Origin: SLSG01 sp964477035
Lineage (GTDB): Bacteria > Bacteroidota > Bacteroidia > Bacteroidales > UBA7960
DNA length: 64,000 nt
NCBI GenBank assembly: GCA_964477035.1
Contig: CAYZCW010000001.1
Span: 1-64,000 of the forward strand
Direction of reading: 5' to 3'
Below are positions 18,770 through 26,908 of the stretch, in pieces (the stretch's first letter is position 1; each line of letters opens with the position of its first letter). Below the pieces are notes generated by a model. That model worked only from the letters and a program-made list of their open reading frames with translations, was not told the DNA's origin and ran no database searches. Made by a program: the position numbers and the translations under genes.

Positions 18770-19558
18770 TTACGGGCCCGCCTGTCCATTCTCGTTTCCG
18801 GCCGCCGGTTTCTGGTCTTTTTCTTCCGGTTTGTTTCCCGGAGGGGGCAGGGGAACGGTTGTGCCGGAGAAGGGATCGGCCGTGTCGTCATTCATGTCCA
18901 GGCCTGCCGGATCCGGCTCCTGCCCTTCTGGCAGGTTCACGGGTGCCGGCGGCGGAACGGTAAAAAACCGTTTCTGAAAGATCAGCAGGGTGAACACCCC
19001 CAGGGTGATGGCCGAATCGGCGATGTTGAAGACCGGCCGGAAGAAGATGAACTCCTGTCCGGACCAGAAGGGAAACCAGGCCGGGAAATTCCCCCTGATG
19101 ATGGGGAAGTAAAGCATGTCCACGACCTTGCCGTGCAGAAAAGTGGCGTAACCGCCTCCCTCCGGCAGGAACTGGGCCACCTGGTTGTAATAGCTGGCAC
19201 CGAAGAGCATTCCGTAAAAGGCGCTGTCGGTGATGTTGCCAAGGGCCCCGGCCATGATCAGGGAGGCGCAGGCGATCAGTCCTGCATGGGCCTGTCTGGC
19301 AATCAGCCCGCGGATGTAGTATCCGATAAATATAACGGCTGCAATGCGCAACAGGCTCAGCAGCAGCTTGCCATATTCGCCGGCGAACTCCATGCCGAAG
19401 GCCATGCCGTAGTTCTCGGTAAAGTGCAGGATGAACCAGTCACCAAGGACCGGGATGCTCTGTCCCATGGTCATGTTGGTCTTGACCAGGACTTTTACCC
19501 CCTGGTCGAGCAACAACACCAACAGGATAATTACCCAGGGAAGGTGTTTTTTTTTCAA
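18770..19558 (-). CDS. lspA: Lipoprotein signal peptidase II
   Basis: Inner-membrane aspartyl protease that removes signal peptides from prolipoproteins. 262 residues. The catalytic Asp pair is D111 (GNITDSAFYG) and D181 (FNIADSAI), with four membrane helices. The loop of about 60 residues between the Asp motifs is longer than in E. coli and typical for Bacteroidota. From about residue 200 there is a Pro/Glu-rich tail absent from most LspA. Several lipoproteins in the window (lptE, sugar dehydrogenase, metallopeptidase) would be its substrates. Confidence 0.96.
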   Translation of the reverse strand: MKKKHLPWVIILLVLLLDQGVKVLVKTNMTMGQSIPVLGDWFILHFTENYGMAFGMEFAGEYGKLLLSLLRIAAVIFIGYYIRGLIARQAHAGLIACASLIMAGALGNITDSAFYGMLFGASYYNQVAQFLPEGGGYATFLHGKVVDMLYFPIIRGNFPAWFPFWSGQEFIFFRPVFNIADSAITLGVFTLLIFQKRFFTVPPPAPVNLPEGQEPDPAGLDMNDDTADPFSGTTVPLPPPGNKPEEKDQKPAAGNENGQAGP

Positions 19559-19575
19559 GGCGCCTCAGCGTTAGG

Positions 19576-19965
19576 TTACTTGGATTGGTTGAGCTTGGCT
19601 TCGATGCTGAGGGTGGCATGGGGCACACTCCTGAGGCGTTCCTTGGAAATGAGTTTGCCGGTGACACGGCAAATGCCGTAGGTTTTGTTCTCGATCCGGA
19701 TCAGGGCGTTTTCCAGGTCACGGATGAATTTTTGCTGGCGGGCGGCCAACTGCCCGTTTTCCTCTTTTGACAAGACCTGTGACCCCTCTTCCAGGATCTT
19801 GAAGGAGGGGGATGTATCATTCGTGTCGTTTTCGTTCTGTGTGGTATAGGCCTCCGTCAGCAGTTTCAGGCCGTCCTTTGCCTCTTCCAGCTTCTTCATG
19901 ATGATTTCCCTGAACTCCTGTAGTTCCTCATCAGAAAACCGGGTCTTTTCACGTTTGGTTTCCAT
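19576..19965 (-). CDS. DksA/TraR-family protein with degenerate zinc finger
   Basis: RNA-polymerase secondary-channel type regulator by family. 129 residues: an N-terminal coiled coil (about 12-90) then YGICRVTGKLISKERLRSVP. Classical DksA has four Cys in the finger; here only C99 remains and H116 sits where a later ligand would be. This one-Cys form is usual in Bacteroidota. Whether it binds zinc or answers to ppGpp is not shown by sequence. Lies between ileS (19 bases) and lspA (17 bases), so it is co-transcribed. Confidence 0.88.
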   Translation of the reverse strand: METKREKTRFSDEELQEFREIIMKKLEEAKDGLKLLTEAYTTQNENDTNDTSPSFKILEEGSQVLSKEENGQLAARQQKFIRDLENALIRIENKTYGICRVTGKLISKERLRSVPHATLSIEAKLNQSK

Positions 19966-19984
19966 TGCAGTGGGGGTTTTATTC

Positions 19985-22900
19985 TCAGTGATTATTTACT
20001 TTATTGATCAGAACATAGGTCCGGATATCATCTGTGAGCTCTACAGCCGTTTTGTGGTCTTCCCGGATCAGGGGCTGAACGTGCAGCTGCCTGGCCAGGG
20101 TCTCTGAACAAATATAATCATTATTGTTCAAAACGGCCTGCGATATTTCTTCACGCGCCTCCACGATGACATCGATCTTGTCGGTCACTTCAAAGCCGCT
20201 TTCTTTCCGCAAATTCTGTATCCTGTTGATGAGTTCGCGGGCAATGCCCTCCTCCCTCAATTCCGGGCTGATGGTAATGTCCAGGGCCACCGTCAGGCTG
20301 CCTTCGTTGGCCACCAGCCAGCCGGGGATGTCTTCCGAGATGATCTCCACGTCGCTGAGCAGGATCTCCACTTCCTGTCCGTCGACCGGCAGGAGCTTCC
20401 TTCCTTCGGCCTCCAGGGAGGCAATATCGTCGGATGAGAAAGCACCGATGGCCGCGGCAATCTGCTTCATGAGCCTGCCGTAACGCGGTCCCAGGGCCTT
20501 GAAATTGGGCTTGATGCTTTTGACCAGTACCCCTGCAGTATCGTCCAGGTACTCCATTTCCTTGACGTTCACCTCGGAGAGGATCAGTTGTTCCACGCCC
20601 TGCAATCGTTCGCGGAATGCCTCGTTGAGCACCGGCACCATGATTTTCTGCAGGGGCTGTCTGACCCGAATGTTGACCTTCTTGCGGAGGGCCAGGACCA
20701 TGGACGAAATCTTCTGGGCCAGCTGCATCCTCTCTTCAAGCCGGGTGTCGATCCAGGATTCATCATATTCAGGAAAGTCGGTCAGGTGTACCGAAATGGC
20801 CGGGTTGCGGCCGCTGACACCGTTCAGGTCGGTATAGAGCCTCTCGCTGAAGAAGGGAGCGATCGGTGCGGAGAGCATGGACAGGGTCTCCAGGCAGCGA
20901 TAGAGGGTCTGGTAGGCCGAGATCTTGTCTTCGCTGTAGTCGCCCTTCCAGAAACGGCGCCGGCAGAGGCGCACATACCAGTTGCTCAGGTGTTCGTCCA
21001 CAAACTCCTGGATCAGCCTGCCGGCCCGGGTGGGCTCAAAATCCCCGTAACACGCATCCACCTTTTTGATCAGGGTGTTGAGCTCCGACAGGATCCAGCG
21101 GTCGATTTCCGGGCGCCTGGCCAGCGGGACTTCTTCCTCGCTGTAACGGAAGTTGTCGATATTGGCATACAGGGCGAAGAAAGCATAGGTGTTGTACAGG
21201 GTGCCGAAAAATTTGCGCTGGACTTCGGCCACCCCGTCGATGTCGAATTTGAGGTTGTCCCAGGGCTGGGCGTTGGTGATCATGTACCAGCGGGTGGCGT
21301 CCGGTCCGTACTTCTCTATCGTTTCAAACGGGTCCACGGCGTTGCCCAGGCGCTTGGACATCTTGTTGCCGGCCTTGTCCAGCACCAGGCCGTTGGATAC
21401 CACGGTCCTGAAAGACACCGAATCGAACAGCATGGAAGCAATGGCGTGCAGGGTGAAAAACCACCCTCGGGTCTGGTCCACGCCTTCCGCGATGAAGTCG
21501 GCCGGGAAGTTGGCCTGAAACAAGTCCTGGTTCTCAAAGGGGTAGTGGAACTGGGCATAGGGCATGGCCCCGCTGTCAAACCACACGTCGATCAGGTCGG
21601 TTTCCCTCTTCATGGGCTTGCCTGTGGGGGAGACCAGGATGACTTCATCGACATGGGGGCGGTGCATGTCAAAGACCTTGTAGTTATCTTCCGACATGTC
21701 AGACGGGTCAAAGTCCTCCAGGGGGTTTTCCTTCATCAGGCCAGCCGCAACGGCCTTTCCGGCCTCTTCTTTAAGCTGGGCCAGGGAGCCGATGCAGAGG
21801 CGTTCCTGCTGGTCTTCGGTCGACCAGATGGGCAGGGGCACGCCCCAATAGCGGGAGCGGCTCAGGTTCCAGTCCTGCAGGTTCTCGAGCCAGTTGCCGA
21901 AGCGGCCCGTGCCGGTGCTCTCCGGTTTCCATTGTATGGTGGCGTTCAGTTCAATCATCCGTTCTTTCACCGCAGTGGTCCGGATAAACCAGCTGTCCAG
22001 GGGGTAGTACAGGATGGGCTTGTCGGTGCGCCAGCAGTGGGGGTAGGAGTGCTCGTACCTTTCTGCCTTGAAGGCCCGGTTCCCGTTTTTGAGTTTGATG
22101 ATCAGGTCCACATCGGTGGGGCGCTCCTCCCGGGGGCCATCTTCGGGGATGTAATCAGGCTTGACGTAACGTCCGGCGAACTCACCCATCTGCTCAATGA
22201 ACCGTCCCTGGCGGTTGACCATGGTCAGTGCCCCCAGCCCGTATTGCTTGCCGACCCTGAAGTCGTCCGCCCCGAAGCTTGGCGCGATATGCACGATGCC
22301 GGTTCCCTCCTCGGTGGTGACGAAGTCGCCCAGCACCACCCGGAAGGGGTCGCCCTCTTCAGGCTGTGCATAGGGGAGCAGCTGCTCAAAGCGCATGTTT
22401 TCCATGACGGCCCCCTTGAAGCTGCTGAGCTCCCGGTAAGGGATCTGCTTGTCGCCCGGGTGGTAGTCTTCCAGGGCCATTCCGGCAAGTTTGGGGTTGA
22501 AAAAGCTGCCGAGCAGGTCACGGGCAAGCACCACGTCGACCGGGGAGAAGGTGTATGGATTGAAGGTGCGGACCTTTACATAGTCGATGTCCGGTCCGAC
22601 GGCCAGCCCCGTATTGCTGGGAAGGGTCCAGGGGGTGGTGGTCCAGGCCAGCAGGAACACTTCTTCGGATCCGTCCCCGAAAAGGAACTCCGACCGCTCG
22701 TTGCGGACCACCTTGAACTGGGCGGTGACGCTGTTGTCTTTTACGTTGCGGTAGCAGCCGGGCTGGTTCAGCTCATGGGTGCTCAGGCCGGTCCCCGCAG
22801 CCGGGGAATAAGGCTGGATGGAATACCCCTTGTAGAGCAGGCCTTTCTCAAACAGTTTCGACAGCAGGTGCCATACCGTTTCGATGTATTTGTTGTCGAA

Positions 22901-23353
22901 AGTGATGTAAGGACTGTCCAGGTCCACCCAATATCCCATTTTGACGGTCAGGTCGTCCCAGGTGTCCTTGAACTTCATGACATCCTTGCGACAGGCATCA
23001 TTGTATTCCCGGATGGAAATTTTTTCCCCTATGTCTTCCTTGGTGATGCCCAGCATTTTCTCCACCCCGATTTCCACGGGCAGCCCATGCGTGTCCCAGC
23101 CCGCCTTGCGGTTTACCAAATACCCTTTCTGGGTGCGGTAACGGCAGAAGATGTCCTTGATGGCGCGGGCCATGACATGGTGAATGCCCGGCAGGCCATT
23201 TGCTGAAGGAGGCCCTTCGTAAAACACCCAGGGGGTATGGCCCTGGCGGTTTTCAATGCTCTTTTCAAACACCCGGTTCTCTTCCCAGAAGGTTTTGACT
23301 TCCTTGCCTATCAGGGAAAGGTCGAGTTTTTTGTATTCCTTGTATTCAGGCAT
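19985..23353 (-). CDS. ileS: Isoleucyl-tRNA synthetase
   Basis: Charges tRNA-Ile. 1122 residues, the long eukaryote-like IleRS form found in many Bacteroidota. HIGH-equivalent in PSANGLPGIHHVMAR, KMSKS-equivalent KMSKRLGN, the editing domain between them, and a long C-terminal anticodon region. There is no obvious C-terminal zinc site. Heads the four-gene operon ileS-dksA-like-lspA-radical SAM. Confidence 0.98.
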   Translation of the reverse strand: MPEYKEYKKLDLSLIGKEVKTFWEENRVFEKSIENRQGHTPWVFYEGPPSANGLPGIHHVMARAIKDIFCRYRTQKGYLVNRKAGWDTHGLPVEIGVEKMLGITKEDIGEKISIREYNDACRKDVMKFKDTWDDLTVKMGYWVDLDSPYITFDNKYIETVWHLLSKLFEKGLLYKGYSIQPYSPAAGTGLSTHELNQPGCYRNVKDNSVTAQFKVVRNERSEFLFGDGSEEVFLLAWTTTPWTLPSNTGLAVGPDIDYVKVRTFNPYTFSPVDVVLARDLLGSFFNPKLAGMALEDYHPGDKQIPYRELSSFKGAVMENMRFEQLLPYAQPEEGDPFRVVLGDFVTTEEGTGIVHIAPSFGADDFRVGKQYGLGALTMVNRQGRFIEQMGEFAGRYVKPDYIPEDGPREERPTDVDLIIKLKNGNRAFKAERYEHSYPHCWRTDKPILYYPLDSWFIRTTAVKERMIELNATIQWKPESTGTGRFGNWLENLQDWNLSRSRYWGVPLPIWSTEDQQERLCIGSLAQLKEEAGKAVAAGLMKENPLEDFDPSDMSEDNYKVFDMHRPHVDEVILVSPTGKPMKRETDLIDVWFDSGAMPYAQFHYPFENQDLFQANFPADFIAEGVDQTRGWFFTLHAIASMLFDSVSFRTVVSNGLVLDKAGNKMSKRLGNAVDPFETIEKYGPDATRWYMITNAQPWDNLKFDIDGVAEVQRKFFGTLYNTYAFFALYANIDNFRYSEEEVPLARRPEIDRWILSELNTLIKKVDACYGDFEPTRAGRLIQEFVDEHLSNWYVRLCRRRFWKGDYSEDKISAYQTLYRCLETLSMLSAPIAPFFSERLYTDLNGVSGRNPAISVHLTDFPEYDESWIDTRLEERMQLAQKISSMVLALRKKVNIRVRQPLQKIMVPVLNEAFRERLQGVEQLILSEVNVKEMEYLDDTAGVLVKSIKPNFKALGPRYGRLMKQIAAAIGAFSSDDIASLEAEGRKLLPVDGQEVEILLSDVEIISEDIPGWLVANEGSLTVALDITISPELREEGIARELINRIQNLRKESGFEVTDKIDVIVEAREEISQAVLNNNDYICSETLARQLHVQPLIREDHKTAVELTDDIRTYVLINKVNNH

Positions 23354-23447
23354 CCGTTTAAATAATTGCTGGCGTCCGGGCCGCCCCTGTTCCCATCATG
23401 CCGTGGAGGCATTTGGATTTCAGGGCGGTAAATGCATAAGAAAGCCG

Positions 23448-23455
23448 CAAAAGTA
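23448..23455 (-). promoter_or_regulatory. -7 element for the ileS operon
   Basis: TACTTTTG on the minus strand about 95 bases before ileS. No clear -33 TTG. Confidence 0.5.
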
Positions 23456-23584
23456 TAAAAAATTCAGGATATATGCCCGGGTACCGCGTGGAAAAATTAT
23501 GCGGCAGGCCGTCGTCGGTGGGAGAGGGTGCGGAAAAATACACCCGGCACCCCATTGTCCCTGGAACTGTATCAGTGGATTCCC

Positions 23585-24703
23585 TTAGTGCGGGATGATC
23601 CGGAAAAACAGCCCGGGCACCTCGGTAAGGACATAGATGTGGCCGTCGGGCCCCATGCGGATGTCCCGGAAGCGGGCAAAGCCTTCCAGCAGCCTTTCGG
23701 TATGGGTGACCTGCTGGTTTTCGATGACCACGCGTTGGATGTGCTGGCCCGCAAGGGCCCCCACCAGCATATTGTGTTGCCATTCGGGATAGCGGTCACC
23801 CTCCACGAATGCCAGTCCGCAGGGTGCGATGGATGGTGTCCAGTGCAGCACGGGGTCTTCCATGCCTGCCAGGGTCGTGTCGGGGGAGATCATGGTCCCG
23901 TCGTAATTGATGCCATGGGTAACCCTGGGCCAGCCATAGTTTTTGCCCGGCATGATGCGGTTGATCTCGTCACCGCCCTGTGCGCCGTGTTCGTGGGCCC
24001 AAAGCTCCCGGGTGACCGGATGCAGGGCCATCCCCTGTATGTTTCGGTGGCCATACGACCAGATTTCCGGCATGGCGCCGGGGGTGTCCACGAAGGGGTT
24101 GTCGGCCGGGATCCTGCCGTCTTCATGCAGGCGCATCACGGTGCCATTGTGGTTGGAGAGCCGCTGGGCGTTATCCTGTTCGCCCCGGTCCCCGATGGTG
24201 AAGAACAGATAGCCCTCGTCATCGAACACGATGCGGGTCCCGAAATGATGGGGCCGGCTGGTGTGGGGCTGCCCGTGAAACAGCACTTCCACGTCTGTGA
24301 ATTGCATCCCGTCCAGCCGGCCGCGGGCGATGGCCGTGTTTCCACCCCCGTTGCTCCGGGCGGCATAGGCCAGGTAGATCCAGCCATTCTCCTCATGGCC
24401 GGGGTGCAACACCACATCGAGCAGTCCGCCCTGCCCGTGTGCCCAGATATCGGGGATGCCGTTGATGGGTTCGGGCAGCAGGGTGCCGTTTTCAAACACG
24501 CGCAGCCTGCCGGGGCGCTCCGCGATCAGAATGCGGCCATCCGGCAGGAAGGCCATTCCCCAGGGGTTTTCCAGACCCGTGGCCAGGGTGTCGATTGAAA
24601 AGGCCAGGGATTCCGACTCGATCTGTTCGCCGGCGGGGGGCTCGCTTTTTCCGTTGCATGCCATCATCAGGGGCAGAATCAATAGCGCAAATAGCTTGTT
24701 CAT
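23585..24703 (-). CDS. PQQ-type soluble aldose sugar dehydrogenase, lipoprotein
   Basis: Six-bladed beta-propeller of the soluble glucose/aldose dehydrogenase (YliI/Asd) family, oxidising sugars with PQQ. 372 residues. Lipoprotein signal ends LPLMMAC (Cys16). Family marks are LENPWGMAFLPDGR, HGQGGLLDVVLHP and YGHRNIQGMALHP, carrying the catalytic-type His and calcium/PQQ contacts. No PQQ synthesis genes in the window, so the cofactor may be imported or made elsewhere. The promoter is unclear; TATCTTTA lies near 24794-24801. Confidence 0.9.
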   Translation of the reverse strand: MNKLFALLILPLMMACNGKSEPPAGEQIESESLAFSIDTLATGLENPWGMAFLPDGRILIAERPGRLRVFENGTLLPEPINGIPDIWAHGQGGLLDVVLHPGHEENGWIYLAYAARSNGGGNTAIARGRLDGMQFTDVEVLFHGQPHTSRPHHFGTRIVFDDEGYLFFTIGDRGEQDNAQRLSNHNGTVMRLHEDGRIPADNPFVDTPGAMPEIWSYGHRNIQGMALHPVTRELWAHEHGAQGGDEINRIMPGKNYGWPRVTHGINYDGTMISPDTTLAGMEDPVLHWTPSIAPCGLAFVEGDRYPEWQHNMLVGALAGQHIQRVVIENQQVTHTERLLEGFARFRDIRMGPDGHIYVLTEVPGLFFRIIPH

Positions 24704-24983
24704 GGGTCTTTGTGTTTTTGGGGATCAGTGACGCCCCCGGTAATTCATGTCTTCTTCCCGGTCCGTCCCGGAGTGAACGGACCGCAGTCAACCATAAAGA
24801 TACGAAAACTATCCGGGATGATGCAAAACCACGGAGTGATCCGTTCCTGTGAGCGGTTCGGGCCGTATCGCCGCTTGCATGGGAGCAAAGAGGGCGTCGC
24901 CCGCCTGGGCTGCCCGCAGACGGGAAAGCGACTGCCGGAGATTCCTGGATCCCGCACGGGTTTTAAAATTGGCTAATTTCTGT

Positions 24984-24991
24984 TACATTTG
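24984..24991 (+). promoter_or_regulatory. -7 element for the secreted protease
   Basis: TACATTTG. It overlaps the TTG codon that opens the longest frame (24989), which argues that the true start codon lies downstream. Confidence 0.6.
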
Positions 24992-25057
24992 ACGTGTCTC
25001 AGACCGGATGTCCATTGCCTTCCGGATGTCCGGGCTGGCCTACAAAGCCTGGTGGTC

Positions 25058-26908
25058 GTGCAAAGAAAAGTATTGATATTTTTATGGGCAGTTACCCTGA
25101 CCGGGCACTTCAGCCTTGCGCAGTTGTCGCAGCCGGGGCAGCCCCGCGGACTCGACCCCGTGCTCCGGGAGCTTCCCTTTGCCTGGGAGGAGATGCCGCG
25201 GGTTGACCCGGAGGTCTTGCGGGCCGAAGACGAATTGTTTGACGGGCATCCGGCCATCCCCTGGCGGTTTGGCTCGGTCATCACGGTGGACTTTGCCCCG
25301 GGACGTTCCGGGACCTGGCACGTGCTGGAGGGCGGGCAGCGCTTGTGGCGGCTGGGCATCCGTTCGCCCGGAGCCCTCAGCCTCAACCTGGTGTTCGACC
25401 GCTACCGGCTTCCTCCCGGCGCGGAACTCCATGTATACTCTCCCGATGGCTCCCAGGTTTTGGGAGCCTTTACCCATCATAACAACCAGGCAGACGGGTA
25501 TTTCGCCACCACCCTGATCTATGGGGATGCGCTGATCCTGGAATATATGGAACCTTCCATGGTGCCGTTTCCGGGCGAATTGCGGCTGGAGTCGGTAACG
25601 CACGGGTACCGGGATACAGGGGGTTATTCAAAAATTTTCGGACGCTCGGGGGCCTGCAACATCAATGTGGCCTGTTCCGAAGCCGACGGCTGGGAAGGTC
25701 CCGTCGATGCCACCGTCAGGCTGTTGGTCGGGGGCAATAGCTTGTGTACCGGAACCCTGATCAACAATGTGGCCAGTGACAGCCGTCCCTTCCTGCTGAC
25801 GGCCAATCATTGCTTTGCCAACCCCGGCACCCTGGTCGCCTGGTTCAACTACCAGAGTGCAACCTGTGAAAACCCGGAGGAACCCCCTCTTTACGATGTG
25901 ATGAGCGGGGCCGTATCCAGGGCCCGTTCCACACAGACAGACATGTGGCTGGTGGAGCTGAACCAGCGCATACCCAATGACTTCAACCCCCATTATGCCG
26001 GCTGGAACCGCGTCCTGGCACCCCGGCTGGACGAGACCGTCGCGGGGGTCCACCACCCCCGGGGCGACATCAAGAAATTCAGCTATTCCCTGAACGGCGC
26101 CGATGAGGCAGCCTATCTGGGTGCCCCGGGTTCCGGAACGAATTACTGGCGGGTTACCTGGAGCGGGGGCACCACCACCGAACCCGGCTCCTCCGGGTCG
26201 GCTTTGTTCGACTCCGAAGGGCGGATTATAGGGCAGCTTTTCGGGGGGTATGCGGCCTGCGGCAACACCCTGCCCGACTGGTACGGCCAGTTCGGGGTGA
26301 GTTGGACAGGAGGGGGGGAGCCACACAACTCCCTGTCCCACTGGCTCGATCCGGAAGGGACAGAGCCGGAGGCCATCGGCGGATACCGGCCATTCTTTAC
26401 GGTGACGGTGGACCGGGAAGGGCTTGGGGTGGTCGAACCGCCCCCGGGTCTCTATAACATCGCCCCGGGAGAGACCTTCTCGCTGTCTGCGAGGGGAGGC
26501 GCCCGGTGGCGCTTTACCCACTGGGATATGGATGGTTTGCCGGTGTATGATCCGGAATTGTCCTTCGCGGTGGAAGGGGATATGCGGGTGACGGCCGCGT
26601 TTGAGTTCAGCCGGACCAGCCAGTTCGAAGATCCCGATCCGGAAGAAGCTTACCAGCTAAGCATCAAGGGGGGTGCCTCCTTTGTGGAGGTTCTGGTGGA
26701 AGGTACCGAAGGGATCGTTTTGCTGGAACTATTTGCGGCTGGCGGGCAAATCCTCAGGGTGCGGGAAGCGGAGGCCGGCGGACCGGCCCCCGTGGCCACC
26801 CGATTTGATGTCTCCGGACTGGGTGCCGGGATCTATCTTGTCCGCGTGACCGGACCTGCGGGTTCCGTGACGGAAAAGATCCACCTCTCCGGGGCTACCC
26901 GGCCCTGA
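25058..26908 (+). CDS. Secreted trypsin-like (lysyl endopeptidase-type) protease with T9SS sorting tail
   Basis: About 616 residues from GTG 25058, which begins QRKVLIFLWAV, a Sec signal ending near FSLAQ. A pre-domain of about 180 residues precedes the protease. The chymotrypsin-fold triad is visible as His in FLLTANHC, Asp in STQTDMWLVELN and Ser in EPGSSGSALFD. A beta-rich domain follows. The last 75 residues end with AGIYLVRVTG and a Lys-rich close, fitting a type A C-terminal sorting domain for type IX secretion. A longer frame from 24989 is unlikely because it starts inside the promoter. The stop overlaps the convergent permease by 14 bases. Confidence 0.85.
   Translation: MQRKVLIFLWAVTLTGHFSLAQLSQPGQPRGLDPVLRELPFAWEEMPRVDPEVLRAEDELFDGHPAIPWRFGSVITVDFAPGRSGTWHVLEGGQRLWRLGIRSPGALSLNLVFDRYRLPPGAELHVYSPDGSQVLGAFTHHNNQADGYFATTLIYGDALILEYMEPSMVPFPGELRLESVTHGYRDTGGYSKIFGRSGACNINVACSEADGWEGPVDATVRLLVGGNSLCTGTLINNVASDSRPFLLTANHCFANPGTLVAWFNYQSATCENPEEPPLYDVMSGAVSRARSTQTDMWLVELNQRIPNDFNPHYAGWNRVLAPRLDETVAGVHHPRGDIKKFSYSLNGADEAAYLGAPGSGTNYWRVTWSGGTTTEPGSSGSALFDSEGRIIGQLFGGYAACGNTLPDWYGQFGVSWTGGGEPHNSLSHWLDPEGTEPEAIGGYRPFFTVTVDREGLGVVEPPPGLYNIAPGETFSLSARGGARWRFTHWDMDGLPVYDPELSFAVEGDMRVTAAFEFSRTSQFEDPDPEEAYQLSIKGGASFVEVLVEGTEGIVLLELFAAGGQILRVREAEAGGPAPVATRFDVSGLGAGIYLVRVTGPAGSVTEKIHLSGATRP

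Noticed and set aside
20588..23206. 872-residue open frame opposite ileS
   Set aside because: Antisense shadow of ileS. No recognisable motif and no promoter.
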